From assembly GCA_002429595.1 (NCBI GenBank), contig DJAM01000020.1, positions 1 to 64,000 of the forward strand: DNA of 64,000 nucleotides. Reading direction: 5' to 3'. The stretch is from Coxiellaceae bacterium UBA6002. Its GTDB lineage: Bacteria > Pseudomonadota > Gammaproteobacteria > UBA6002. The position numbers and the translations under genes were made by a program. Below the pieces are notes generated by a model. It did not search any database. It was given only the letters and a program-made list of their open reading frames with translations, and had not been told where the DNA came from. This document shows, in pieces, positions 7,892-16,577 of the stretch; positions within the stretch are counted from its first letter, which is position 1, and the number at the start of each line of letters is the position of its first letter.

Positions 7892-9121
7892 GTGAAGAAA
7901 TTACCCTATTTTCTATTAGCTTGGCTTTTAGGCGCGCCATCTGCTTTTGCATATTGCCCTTGCTACCACCCTTACCTTCCTAAATTTTGCGGTAATATTA
8001 GCTTTTCGTTAGAAACCTTGTTCTATAGAAATGACTTAGTACGTTTAGATTATGCTCAAAGTGAAGATGAAGATGAAAGTCCCACTGATCGTGTCGGCAA
8101 CTCCTTGGTTAATAATTATGACTTTGGGGGATATTCAATCGGTATAGGATATGATTTTGATTGCACCGCCAATGACATCCGATTGAATTATCTTCACAAT
8201 GCCCGCAATCGGAGTGATCACAAATTAAGTGGTGATGTGGTCAGCGCGATCACGACTTTAGAACCACCGATTCTACAACTTTCTGATACGTTAACGGTGT
8301 TTTTGGGTGGTATTCCAATTGGCACCACGTTGGCAACAGGTCCTTTGTTAGATTTACATACACCTGATGCAATCGCTGTCCATGCGACATTCAACCAGAG
8401 CGTCCTCGACTTTGAAGCCGCCCAAAGCATCATGATCACACCGAAACTTCGGTTACGGTTTTTCGGTGGTTTGCGAGGCTCAAAACTTAGCAATGAAATC
8501 CGGCAAGTTCTAACTAAAGAACAGCGTGGCGTTGATGTTGTTACGTTAACATCGAACGTTGTCATAGAAGATGTGCTGTTCACCGATTCTATTGCTTCTT
8601 TTAAAGATGACACGAAGGAGCAAAGCCGTTTCACAGGATTTGGTCCTCGTTTTGGACTCGAAGCAAACTATGAATTAGCAGAAGGATTTAGTTTGCTGGC
8701 AAACTTCTCAGCTGCAATGTTACTCGGTGATATTAAGAGTAACACGACTGATGCCTTGAATTTTGATTTTAACGGCACCGTGGCAGATATCGCGATTACA
8801 TCACTCGATCCTGCTTTGACGTTTGAGCCCTCATTAGTGATTGGTCAACCGCTTAGTTTAAATCGAGATGAGTTTCGAGAATTTTCGACACCCAATGCCT
8901 TCCTAGTCGTGCCAAATGGTGAAGCAAAGCTAGCAATTACCTATTGTTTCCGTCCCTGTTGTATGAAATACCGAATGTTCTTAGAGTTAGGCTATTTAGT
9001 AAATCATTTCCATAACAGTGTTAAGTGGTTGTCTCCCGTGCAAACGCCACTTACCTCGACCACTGAAACTCAAAGTGTGGGTTACGATGGGGTTTACCTT
9101 GCATTTAAAATGCATGGGTAA
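7892..9121 (+). CDS. Lpg1974-type pore-forming outer membrane protein
   Basis: A GTG start with AAGGA nine bases upstream gives a clean signal peptide (about 1-20, ending AFAY). The mature protein has alternating hydrophobic strands, cysteine pairs (CPCYHPYLPKFCG, CFRPCC) and ends with a strand finishing in KMHG. This matches the Legionella Lpg1974-family outer membrane beta-barrels: GYSIGIGYDFDC, NDIRLNYLHN, LRFFGGLRGSKL, GFGPRFGLEANYEL. It probably forms a disulphide-stabilised pore or major outer membrane protein. The next gene, 29 bp downstream, encodes a relative. Confidence 0.85.
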   Translation: MKKLPYFLLAWLLGAPSAFAYCPCYHPYLPKFCGNISFSLETLFYRNDLVRLDYAQSEDEDESPTDRVGNSLVNNYDFGGYSIGIGYDFDCTANDIRLNYLHNARNRSDHKLSGDVVSAITTLEPPILQLSDTLTVFLGGIPIGTTLATGPLLDLHTPDAIAVHATFNQSVLDFEAAQSIMITPKLRLRFFGGLRGSKLSNEIRQVLTKEQRGVDVVTLTSNVVIEDVLFTDSIASFKDDTKEQSRFTGFGPRFGLEANYELAEGFSLLANFSAAMLLGDIKSNTTDALNFDFNGTVADIAITSLDPALTFEPSLVIGQPLSLNRDEFREFSTPNAFLVVPNGEAKLAITYCFRPCCMKYRMFLELGYLVNHFHNSVKWLSPVQTPLTSTTETQSVGYDGVYLAFKMHG

Positions 9122-9150
9122 CAATCTTCTTAAGTATAAGGAACAGTACG

Positions 9151-10191
9151 ATGAAAAAAGTTTTTGCGCTAACAATGCTATTGCTGAGCACATCTGCCTC
9201 TGCCATTAATCACGGTGGCTGGTATGTAAAATTGGAGCCTTTTTATGCTGATATTACGGATCGATTGCTAACCAATAGTATCTTCGCGATTAAAGTGCCC
9301 GATCCTGCAATCCAAGGCGACTTTAAAGAACAGTACCATCGTGATCAACGTGGTGATTGGGGCGGTTATATTGAGCTTGGGTTTGATTTCCCTAACTGCT
9401 ATTGTTCGCGCTACGGTGTTGCATTAGGTTATGAATTTTTAGATCTCAACAATCGCACCACAGTGACTAATGATTCAAGAACTGTCGCTGGATTACCGGT
9501 ATTAGCACCGGCCGAATTTATTGATATCACCGATGAAGCAGGTGCAAAATTTTCGCATGCGCAAACTCATTTCAAACAAGAGTTTGATAAAATCAATTTA
9601 TTAGCCAAACGCTATTTTTATCTTCCCTGTTGCAACACAGTCACAGTGTTCGGCGGCTTGCAATATTTTCACCTAAAAGAAAATCTCAATAATCATTATG
9701 AGTTTCATGGCGATATTGAAGATGTCACTGTCACCAATTTATATAACGTCCACTTTGATAATAAACTTGATACGGCAGGTCCTCATTTAGGTGCAAGATG
9801 GGATTATCTATTTTATAAGCGTCTAGGTGTTAATATTGAAGTTGCAGGCTCGTTGCTGTATGGCGAATCCAGCAGTTCATTTCATAATACCTATCATTTA
9901 GCACCAGATTCAACCTTAGGTGAAACGACCAACCTTTCTTCTTTGAATCATAATGAAAACACCGTGCAATTTGTGCCCGCTATATTTGGAAAAATTGGCA
10001 TTGACTATCAACTCCGTTGTCGCTGCGCAACGCTCGTGTTAGAAGCAGGCTATAAGGGCGAACATTATTTTAATGCGGTAAATGATGTTGCCTATCAGCA
10101 ACTCCTTGCAGGTGATGATATTAACTCTAATTGCAATTACCAAGATATTAGCATTGTGGGCCCCTATTTTAGTGTGACCCTACACGGTTGA
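9151..10191 (+). CDS. Second Lpg1974-type outer membrane protein
   Basis: A 346-residue barrel protein with a signal peptide ending SASA. It shares with its upstream neighbour the W-G-G-Y-I-E-L-G-x-D-F strand, cysteine pairs (NCYCSRYG, PCCNTV, RCRCATLVLE), the G-P-H-L-G-A-R-W-D-Y strand and a terminal TLHG. The 29-bp spacing suggests co-transcription. The two are only distantly similar to each other, so the tandem is old or was acquired as a pair. Confidence 0.85.
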   Translation: MKKVFALTMLLLSTSASAINHGGWYVKLEPFYADITDRLLTNSIFAIKVPDPAIQGDFKEQYHRDQRGDWGGYIELGFDFPNCYCSRYGVALGYEFLDLNNRTTVTNDSRTVAGLPVLAPAEFIDITDEAGAKFSHAQTHFKQEFDKINLLAKRYFYLPCCNTVTVFGGLQYFHLKENLNNHYEFHGDIEDVTVTNLYNVHFDNKLDTAGPHLGARWDYLFYKRLGVNIEVAGSLLYGESSSSFHNTYHLAPDSTLGETTNLSSLNHNENTVQFVPAIFGKIGIDYQLRCRCATLVLEAGYKGEHYFNAVNDVAYQQLLAGDDINSNCNYQDISIVGPYFSVTLHG

Positions 10192-10224
10192 TAAAAGCAA
10201 AGCGGTAACAGCTTAAAATAAAAG

Positions 10225-10272
10225 ACCGTTCTCTAACGGTGCCAGATGCTACGCTTTTTAGGCATTTTTTTA
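10225..10272 (+). terminator. Weak candidate terminator after the outer membrane protein pair
   Basis: A short stem ACCGTT-CTCT-AACGGT (10225-10240) is followed, after an intervening stretch, by a run of seven T residues near 10265-10271. The T-tract does not directly abut the stem, so confidence is low. Confidence 0.3.
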
Positions 10273-10309
10273 CTATGCTAAAAGGTGAGCTTTCTTAGAG
10301 GACGGTAGC

Positions 10310-10717
10310 ATGAATGCTATTAAAATATTAATGATAGAAGATGTGCAAATCGCTCAGGTTGCAGCTTTCAATCTTTTTAAAAAAATGCATTACGATGTTC
10401 ACATCGTAACCAATGGCGTCAAAGCCCTCGAACAAGTCCTTCTCAAACACTACGATATCATTTTCGTCGATCTACAGTTACCTGATATGAATGGTTTTGA
10501 ATTGGCAACAACCATCCGTAATATTGAGCGACGCTACCCACGTGTTCCCATGATTGCAGTCACAGCCAACTCAGAACAAGAGCTCAAAATAAAATCTAAA
10601 AATGCAGGGTTTGACGACTACCTCTTAAAACCACTGACCGTTGAAGCTGTGAGACATGTCATGTTTAAGCATTTGAATAAGTCGAAAACTAATCCGCATA
10701 ATCATGATGCAGCTTAA
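10310..10717 (+). CDS. Stand-alone response regulator receiver, paralogue of the one at 5925
   Basis: A single receiver domain of 135 residues. E10/D11, D54 in IFVDLQLPDMNG, T85 in IAVTAN and K107 in LLKPLT form the phosphorylation site and switch residues. It shares the segments LPDMNGFEL, GFDD and LKPLTVEAVRH with the receiver at 5925-6326, so the two are recent paralogues. No histidine kinase lies nearby; the partner would act in trans. GAGGACGG just before the ATG serves as ribosome site. The last residues are His/Asn-rich. Confidence 0.9.
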   Translation: MNAIKILMIEDVQIAQVAAFNLFKKMHYDVHIVTNGVKALEQVLLKHYDIIFVDLQLPDMNGFELATTIRNIERRYPRVPMIAVTANSEQELKIKSKNAGFDDYLLKPLTVEAVRHVMFKHLNKSKTNPHNHDAA

Positions 10718-10868
10718 TTTAATTGCTTGTGCTAACATCGATTTAAACTGAGCACTACTTTACAATTCGCAAAAACATAAACCTAAGATATTGTGCCGGC
10801 CAAGTTGACTAACCTAGTCTAGTCTGTTATACTTACTTTTATAATGTCTTAAAAGAGAGGCCTATTCT

Positions 10869-11105
10869 ATGCTAGTCAACATTCATGATGCTAAAACTCA
10901 TTTTTCAAAATATATTAACCAAGTACTGAAAGGTGAAGAAATCATAATAGCGCGAGACGGAAAACCCCTTATTAAACTGGTTCCTTATACAGAAAATCCG
11001 CAAGTGCGTCGAGGCGGTCAGTTTAGGGGTGTCATTCAGATGAGTGATGATTTTGATGCTCCTTTGCCTGATGAAATACTCAAGCATTTTTATGGAGACG
11101 AATAG
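10869..11105 (+). CDS. Phd/YefM-family antitoxin
   Basis: A 78-residue protein beginning MLVNIHDAKTHFSKYINQVLKGEEI, the Phd/YefM DNA-binding N-terminus, followed by a flexible C-terminal toxin-neutralising segment ending FYGDE. AGAGAGG upstream of the ATG is the ribosome site. Its stop TAG is immediately followed by the toxin ATG with no spacer. It should bind and inhibit the PIN toxin and repress its own promoter. Confidence 0.9.
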   Translation: MLVNIHDAKTHFSKYINQVLKGEEIIIARDGKPLIKLVPYTENPQVRRGGQFRGVIQMSDDFDAPLPDEILKHFYGDE

Positions 11106-11483
11106 ATGCAATATCTACTCGACACCCATGTTCTTCTTTGGTGGCTAGCTACGCCAAAAAAGATTAAAGCAAAGGCCCAAAAGATTATCAAAGACGCTTC
11201 AAATGATGTTTTCCTAAGCACCGCTTCATTTTGGGAAATGGCGATTAAGAAAAGTATTGGTCGCCTCACATTACCTCACAACTTGATAGAGGCTGTATTT
11301 ATTGAAGGTTTTAAGATTTTACCTATTATGCCGGAAGAAGCATTAGGAATAGCTGACTTACCCTTAATACATACCGATCCTTTCGATCGCTTATTGATAA
11401 TGCAAGCAAAATTTCATGATCTAGTTTTAATTACAAATGATTCAAAAATTACAGAATATCCCGTGGTGACGATAGAAGCTTGA
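11106..11483 (+). CDS. vapC: PIN-domain ribonuclease toxin (VapC type)
   Basis: A 125-residue PIN protein with the acidic metal-binding set D6 (LLDTHVLLW), E44 (SFWEMAIK), D91/D94 (HTDPFDR) and D112 (TND). It belongs to the COG3744-like subgroup paired with Phd-type antitoxins. The predicted activity is Mg-dependent cleavage of RNA, blocking translation. Directly coupled to the antitoxin gene, it forms a type II module. Confidence 0.9.
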   Translation: MQYLLDTHVLLWWLATPKKIKAKAQKIIKDASNDVFLSTASFWEMAIKKSIGRLTLPHNLIEAVFIEGFKILPIMPEEALGIADLPLIHTDPFDRLLIMQAKFHDLVLITNDSKITEYPVVTIEA

Positions 11484-11619
11484 AACTCCATATCATCTTA
11501 TAAGTGGCTATTTTAATTTTCAAAAAATGAAAATAGCTAACACCGCTTTCCGCGTTGACTCATAATTCACCTAACTAGAAATTTTGTTAAACAAGAAATA
11601 ATTTTGTTGTTACCTGTGT

Positions 11620-11637
11620 ACCCTTGTTCACAAGGGT
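11620..11637 (+). terminator. Hairpin, possibly the terminator of the VapC module
   Basis: ACCCTTG-TTCA-CAAGGGT is a perfect 7-bp stem with a 4-base loop. No T-tract follows, so it may be a structural element instead. Confidence 0.35.
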
Positions 11638-11663
11638 GTGGTTAACTTTTCAAGTTATCCACA
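11637..11663. promoter_or_regulatory. Inverted pair of DnaA boxes
   Basis: TTATCCACA at 11655-11663 is a perfect consensus DnaA box. Facing it, TGTGGTTAA at 11637-11645 is a box with one mismatch. The 10-base arms TGTGGTTAAC / GTTATCCACA are separated by seven bases. Binding by DnaA is inferred from the consensus only. Confidence 0.5.
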
Positions 11664-11824
11664 TATGGACGAAGTGCACAGGAATTTAAGTTCTTTTTCT
11701 AGATACCTTCGTTTAGGAGTAATGTGACGTAATTCGGAGCAAATAATGATTATTCGAGCTTAATACTTCTTTAATTTTCTTACGTTAAACTACGGTCTTA
11801 CGTTAAAATTGATCACGAGTCACC

Positions 11825-12247
11825 ATGCGTTCTTACATAGAATTTAATGCCGATTTAAGATGTACCTTGGCAAATATTCTCAACTACAACCCCAGTCTTG
11901 TGTCGCTCATCCTTGAATGTGGTAATCCAAGATTTAGAAATAAAATTCTTCCCTCATTACTGGGCATCATACCTAATGACGGGGCGAGAAATTTTTTTAT
12001 TAGTGATCACACCTGTTTCTTTAGAATGACTGATTCACGAATTTGTTTTACCGCTTCTGGATTGCAGGCCCTTTCTAAAGCATTAGGCTGTGAGTATAAA
12101 CTCGGTAACTACCAAGTCGTTATTGATATTGAAACGTATTTAAAAAATAATTTACCAAGAAGTCCCTTGGTTAATTTTTTAAAAGAGCTTAACTTAAGTC
12201 AGTCATCTGAAAGCTTCGATGGTTCTGATAGTAGCCCACGGCGTTAA
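11825..12247 (+). CDS. Hypothetical protein, 140 residues
   Basis: Not recognised. The soluble product (MRSYIEFNADL...) has no signal peptide or membrane segment and ends with a Ser/Asp-rich, Arg-terminated tail (SSESFDGSDSSPRR). It is followed after 10 bp by the interrupted LRR gene in the same direction, so the two could form one unit. A tail of this kind is compatible with, but does not prove, a secreted effector. Confidence 0.5.
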   Translation: MRSYIEFNADLRCTLANILNYNPSLVSLILECGNPRFRNKILPSLLGIIPNDGARNFFISDHTCFFRMTDSRICFTASGLQALSKALGCEYKLGNYQVVIDIETYLKNNLPRSPLVNFLKELNLSQSSESFDGSDSSPRR

Positions 12248-12257
12248 TATTCGTTAA

Positions 12258-13865
12258 GTGTTCCATTATGTGCATTTCATCCTGAGACAGTCCATGCAAC
12301 AATTTCAACAAGAATCTGAACAAACCACGCCAAACCAAACTGCAAGAATAAAACTCAACTTGAGTCGTAAAAATCTAGGGGCTGATAATTCAAATCTATT
12401 ATTTTTAATTCAAGCCCTTCAAACTCATCAGCAACTTACACATTTAGACATCAGCATGAATTCTCTTAAGATAGAACAAGTAACGTTACTGGCTAATGCC
12501 ACCACGCTTAGATATTTGAATATCAGCGGCAACTGACTGGGTGATGCTGGCGTTAGGAATTTAACAACACTTTGTTCTTTAACTGCCCTCAAAGCACGTG
12601 AAAATATCATTGGAGATGAAGGCGCAAAAAGCCTCACTGCGTTGTCCAACCTCACCGAGCTTGACCTTAGTAGAAACCAAATTGGAGTAGTCGGAGCAAA
12701 GGCTTTAGCTTTAAATACCGCTCTTGAAATATTGGATTTAGGCATTAACCAAATCCTCACAGAAGGTTTTGAAGTGTTAACTAAACATACCAAGCTAACC
12801 CGTCTGACAGTGTGCTTCAATCGAATTAGTACTGACGGAGTTAGAAACTTAGCGGACAATACGACACTTAAACATCTCAATATCAGCCAGAATGATATTG
12901 GTAATAACGGCGCTTTCATTTTAGCAAACAATAAGCAGCTTGTGTCTCTTGAGTTGGGTGGTAATACAATAGGAGTAGCAAGCGTACGCCTTTTGGTCAG
13001 TCAAACCCGCATTACAGCGCTTGGAATTGGTTGTCATTATTTCGGTGATAACGTTGCTAGTGTCTTGGCTCACAAAACTCACTTGACCACTTTATTTATG
13101 GGCTGTAACTCCCTGACGGCGGTGAGCGCAAGGGTATTCGCCCAGACCATGAAACTTCGTAAATTGTATCTTTTTTCAAACAATATTGGGGACGAAGGAG
13201 CCAGAGCACTCGCTGGTAATACCACCCTAACCCACCTTGAAGTGTGCTGCAATAGAATTAGAGATGAGGGCGCCATCGCTTTAGCAAATCATCCTACCCT
13301 AACCTCTCTTGTTCTCCGCGAAAATCGCGTGACTGATCAAGGAGCCCGTGCTTTGGCAAAAAATACATCGATCACAGATTTAGACATAAGTTTTAACGTA
13401 ATTACTGATGTGGGTGCAAAGGCATTTTCTGAAAATATCCATCTGACTGTTCTTAACATAGCACGTAATAGAGTAAGTGATAAAATTGAAAGGGATCTCA
13501 GTGAAAAAGTTCACTTAAATTCGAAAGCAAAAGAATTACAATTTGTGGAATCGGTGATTGAAATAGCAAAAATATATCGTTCGTCACAGGATAAAGATAA
13601 ATGTTTTTTGAATAGATTGCCGAGTGATTTGCTACTTATTATTCTCGGCTATGTGGCTGGCAATTATCTGCGCGATCCTAGCGAAATTTCAGCGCTATGC
13701 AGATTTTTATTATCAGCAATAGGTTCGACACAAAAAGGAACACTAAATTGGGGAAGCAACAATGAACACCACAAATTTTTCAAGACGTGGGGTGAGAAGC
13801 ACTATAATGACGTGAAGGCTCGTTATCCAAAAGTCATTTCATTACCGAAACAACTTTCAATGTGA
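12258..13865 (+). pseudogene. RNI-type leucine-rich-repeat protein interrupted by one in-frame TGA
   Basis: Frames 12258-12536 and 12642-13865 are the same reading frame. The intervening codons after the TGA at 12534-12536 read LGDAGVRNLT and IIGDEGAKSL, perfectly continuing the repeat. The stop replaces a variable position of a repeat (S-G-N-x-L-G-D), so a single base change such as CGA to TGA explains it. The whole has about 535 codons with roughly a dozen repeats of the form L-x-x-L-x-I-x-x-N-x-I-G-D-x-G-A-x-A-L-A, the ribonuclease-inhibitor/NLR-like type used by Legionellales effectors. ATG 12294 is an alternative start. The C-terminal end carries LPSDLLLIILGYV, which is F-box-like. It may be a pseudogene, a readthrough gene or a sequencing error. 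Confidence 0.8.
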
Positions 13866-15236
13866 TTTGATTTTATAATCTCTAATAAATCGATGAACTT
13901 GTTCAACTAAATAAAAAGGTAAAGATAGTAATGTGTATGCCACTATCTCGCCAGTACGATTTTTAACGCTCACCGGTGTGATACTAGGTACGTCAGAGTT
14001 TATCCTGATAGCCAACGGTAGCTTTTTTAATTCCATAAATAAATGTAACGATTTTAGACTACCCGTGCTTCCCGCTTTCACTTCAATTGGGATGACGCTG
14101 TTGTTATGAGCAATAATATAATCAATTTCAGCCTCTGAGCCTTTTTGCTCTCTTTGCCAATAATATAATCTTGGTTCAATATAAGGTGGATTAACAACCC
14201 GCAATAATTGTCCCACAACTTGTTCTGCAATTCCGCCTTTATTGATTAGTACTATATCTTTTGTCTGTTGTACTTGACTCAATGTCAAACCTAATGCGGT
14301 TGAACATAATCCCACGTCAAGAAAAATTTCTTTGAAATTTTTTGGATTAACTTCAGCGCCCAATGGCACACCATTTGCAGCGGTAGCATGCACTTGATGA
14401 GCCACTAATGCTTTATTAACTAATTTAACGGCGTGTTTAATAGTAGTAGAACTCATTTCTCGATCTATTCGGCTATAAACAAACTTATGTCCTAATTGCA
14501 AAGGGATGCCAGTTAGAACTTCATCTAATTTCTCTATTGATAAGCGTCCTTTATATTTTCCAAAATCTTCTCGGTAAGTCGCAAGTAGATCATGCTTTAT
14601 TTGATCAATACGCGCCAACGATTCCTGCTGAGTCCAACTTTTTACAACGGCAGGCATTCCTCCAATGATGATATATTCATTGAATAGCTCGGTAAGCTCT
14701 TGATGTATTAATACCGGAAGGTTTGATTCTAGATCGTAATTTTTCACGTAATTGGCAAGCTGTTCTTTATTTTTTGCAAGTAAAAACTCACCGAAGGACA
14801 AAGGTTCTAAGTAAAGATAACTGATTCGCCCAACCGGCATGCTAAATGAAGGGTTTTCAAGTGCAAATTCTAATAATGATCCAGCAGCAATGACCGGTAA
14901 TTCAGGCACTTCCTCAGCAAACCAACGCAGTTTAGCCAAGATCTGGGGAGCCGCTTGAATCTCATCTAAAAAAAGTAAGCTTTTATCTGGGCTGATACTT
15001 TTGTTAAAGAAAATATTTAAATTTTGAAGAATCTTTTGAGGCTCATTGGAATCAAATAAAGTTTGTAGTTGCAACTGTCTTTCAAAATTTAATTCTAGTA
15101 AGTCTAAATCCTTCTCTTTTGAAAACTCTCTCACAAGCCAAGTTTTGCCAACTTGTCGAGCCCCTCTTATAATAAGTGGTCTTCTATCAGCTAGTTCTAG
15201 CCAATTTGATAAATAATCGAGAGTCAATCTATACAT
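13857..15236 (-). CDS. DUF4143-type AAA ATPase with C-terminal nuclease-like domain (copy 2)
   Basis: A 459-residue P-loop protein. Walker A is G25-ARQVGKT32, Walker B is in LLFLDEIQAAP, and AAGSLLEFAL follows. The DUF4143 region includes GGIAEQVVGQLLR and the nuclease-like EAEIDYIIAH...IPIEVKAG. It belongs to the long COG1373 branch and is not a close copy of the protein at 4689. Its stop overlaps the last nine bases of the convergent LRR gene. No flanking duplication was found here, unlike at copy 1. The function of the family is unknown. Confidence 0.85.
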   Translation of the reverse strand: MYRLTLDYLSNWLELADRRPLIIRGARQVGKTWLVREFSKEKDLDLLELNFERQLQLQTLFDSNEPQKILQNLNIFFNKSISPDKSLLFLDEIQAAPQILAKLRWFAEEVPELPVIAAGSLLEFALENPSFSMPVGRISYLYLEPLSFGEFLLAKNKEQLANYVKNYDLESNLPVLIHQELTELFNEYIIIGGMPAVVKSWTQQESLARIDQIKHDLLATYREDFGKYKGRLSIEKLDEVLTGIPLQLGHKFVYSRIDREMSSTTIKHAVKLVNKALVAHQVHATAANGVPLGAEVNPKNFKEIFLDVGLCSTALGLTLSQVQQTKDIVLINKGGIAEQVVGQLLRVVNPPYIEPRLYYWQREQKGSEAEIDYIIAHNNSVIPIEVKAGSTGSLKSLHLFMELKKLPLAIRINSDVPSITPVSVKNRTGEIVAYTLLSLPFYLVEQVHRFIRDYKIKSH

Positions 15237-15432
15237 AACCTATTAAAACAGCCGTCTCTTTGTAAGAGTTAATTATAAAATCAGCCGTCTCTTTTTGCAA
15301 GTTATGAATAGTAAGGTGACTATGAAATAGCCAGTCTTCCGATTTTAATTCATTGATTTTCTGCAAAAATGGAGCATACTCCATAAGTGCACGACAAATA
15401 CGGAATAGCTCTATGATTGAATGGTGAGCCAT
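15229..15432 (-). CDS. Doubtful small ORF upstream of ATPase copy 2
   Basis: A 67-codon frame overlaps the ATPase start by eight bases. The product MAHHSIIELFRICRALMEYA... resembles no family I know. Its C-terminal part contains an 11-residue-period repeat (KETADFIINSY / KETAVLIGYV) caused by a 13-bp DNA repeat. No ribosome site is evident. It could be a leader or a gene remnant. Confidence 0.25.
   Translation of the reverse strand: MAHHSIIELFRICRALMEYAPFLQKINELKSEDWLFHSHLTIHNLQKETADFIINSYKETAVLIGYV
15249..15294. repeat. 13-bp direct repeat in the ATPase upstream region
   Basis: CAGCCGTCTCTTT occurs at 15249-15261 and 15282-15294, exactly 33 bp apart (three helical turns), close upstream of the minus-strand ATPase start. 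The position suits an operator pair, but this is inference. Confidence 0.5.
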
Positions 15433-15464
15433 CTGATCTTAAATTCCATGTAGTGAGCACCTAT

Positions 15465-16091
15465 ATGATACACCATCTACTACTCTATTTATGCGCCGTC
15501 CTCATGATCAGCCTATCGCCAGGCCCTGATATGTTATTCATCATTAGCAACAGCTTGCGCTACGGCAAACGTTTTGGTGTTGCGGCAACGCTTGGCATTG
15601 GTTGTGGTTGCTTTATTCATATTTTTGCAATTTCATTTGGACTTTCGACGCTATTAATTAATTCAAAGATAGCGTTTACCATCATTAAATATCTCGGTGC
15701 GGGTTACCTACTCTATTTGGGAGTGAGTGCCATTGTTACTAAACAAAAGATGCTGGCTGAAAATGATCGACAAATATCAGGGCCAATTTTGAAAAAAGTA
15801 TTTCTGCAAGGGTTTATGACCAATGTACTCAATCCAAAAGTGATTTTATTTTTCTTAGCCTTTTTACCACAATTTGTCGTTCCTAATTCCGAGTACTCAC
15901 TCACCTTGCAGTTTTTTGTATTAGGCTTGATCTTTGCCATCTTAGGATCAACGGTGAATCTTTTGATCGGATTATTTTTTGGCACGGCAAAAAAATGGCT
16001 AACCCGTTTTCCCGGCGCATTAACTATTCAGCAAAAAGTGTTTGGCGTTTTCTTAATTGGCGTTGGCTTACGCTTAGCGAGGTTGGCTTAA
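15465..16091 (+). CDS. LysE-family amino-acid/metabolite exporter
   Basis: An inner-membrane exporter of the LysE/RhtB type. The ATG at 15465 gives MIHHLLLYLCAVLMISLSPGPDMLFI, the diagnostic LysE start with SPGPD. Hydrophobic helices follow, with GIGCGCFIHIFAISFGLSTLL, NVLNPKVILFFLAFLPQF (the conserved N-P-K) and a terminal helix. The length of 208 residues is normal. A TTG 16 codons upstream is a false extension. The substrate cannot be predicted. It is divergent from the small doubtful ORF and convergent with the DMT gene. Confidence 0.9.
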   Translation: MIHHLLLYLCAVLMISLSPGPDMLFIISNSLRYGKRFGVAATLGIGCGCFIHIFAISFGLSTLLINSKIAFTIIKYLGAGYLLYLGVSAIVTKQKMLAENDRQISGPILKKVFLQGFMTNVLNPKVILFFLAFLPQFVVPNSEYSLTLQFFVLGLIFAILGSTVNLLIGLFFGTAKKWLTRFPGALTIQQKVFGVFLIGVGLRLARLA

Positions 16092-16108
16092 TATACAAGC
16101 GTAAATCT

Positions 16109-16519
16109 TTATTCGAGCATGAGGATAATCGCGACTAGCGCTAAAATAATTCCAAGTGTTTTTTTAATGGTGAAGGTTTCTTGAAAAAGTAAATACGAAA
16201 GTAAAATCGTAATCACGGGATATAACGCTGTTAAAGTCACCACTGTCATAAGTCTACCTTTACTTGCGGCGACAAAATAAAATAGACAACCTATTGCGTA
16301 GCTTAAGCCCGTTAGAACAGCGTACAGCACCCCTTTTGATTCGGTAGCAGGCTTAAAATCCACTAAATAAAATCCGATGACACTTACGATCAGAACTCCG
16401 ACGCTTTGGTAAATAAGCGCACTTTTAAAATCGATAAATTCAGTTGAAAGCTTGGTGAAAAAGCCCCACAGCCCAAAACTGAATAATGAAATCAAAGAAG
16501 GTGCCAACCAACCTTGCAT
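16109..16519 (-). CDS. Small EamA/DMT-family transporter (single EamA unit)
   Basis: About 136 residues with four or five membrane helices: LISLFSFGLWGFFTKLS, ALIYQSVGVLIVSVIGFYLV, GVLYAVLTGLSYAIGCLFYFVA and LTALYPVITILLSYLLFQE. The last carries the family's L-Y-P-V-x-T-x-x-L-S signature. One EamA unit means it works as a dimer. The ATG at 16519 has AAGGA upstream and is preferred over a start 11 codons earlier. Substrate unknown. Confidence 0.85.
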   Translation of the reverse strand: MQGWLAPSLISLFSFGLWGFFTKLSTEFIDFKSALIYQSVGVLIVSVIGFYLVDFKPATESKGVLYAVLTGLSYAIGCLFYFVAASKGRLMTVVTLTALYPVITILLSYLLFQETFTIKKTLGIILALVAIILMLE

Positions 16520-16577
16520 AGCATTTTCCTTATAACCTTTATGATTGTGCATCAGGGCTTAAGCTTAGCACTTAAGA

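Larger units (their letters stand above)
11484..11824. other. Gene-free gap with hairpin and DnaA-box-like pair
   Basis: No convincing gene is seen. The gap contains a 7-bp perfect hairpin (11620-11637), an inverted pair of DnaA-box-like sequences (11637-11663) and AT-rich stretches on the left. The sequence gctaacaccgcttt near 11534 weakly resembles the flank of the receiver gene near 10733, too short to call a scar. Confidence 0.5.

Noticed and set aside
10718..11560. Duplication scar around the Phd/VapC module
   Set aside because: Only a 14-base stretch with two mismatches is shared (near 10733 and 11534); too short to support insertion by the same mechanism.
12428..12931. Antisense open frame of 167 codons
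   Set aside because: It is opposite to the LRR repeats; such repeats generate long antisense frames, and the sense strand explains the sequence.
15249..15294. 13-bp repeat as a mobile-element end
   Set aside because: It is a direct repeat of two close copies, with no inverted partner near the other end of the ATPase gene.
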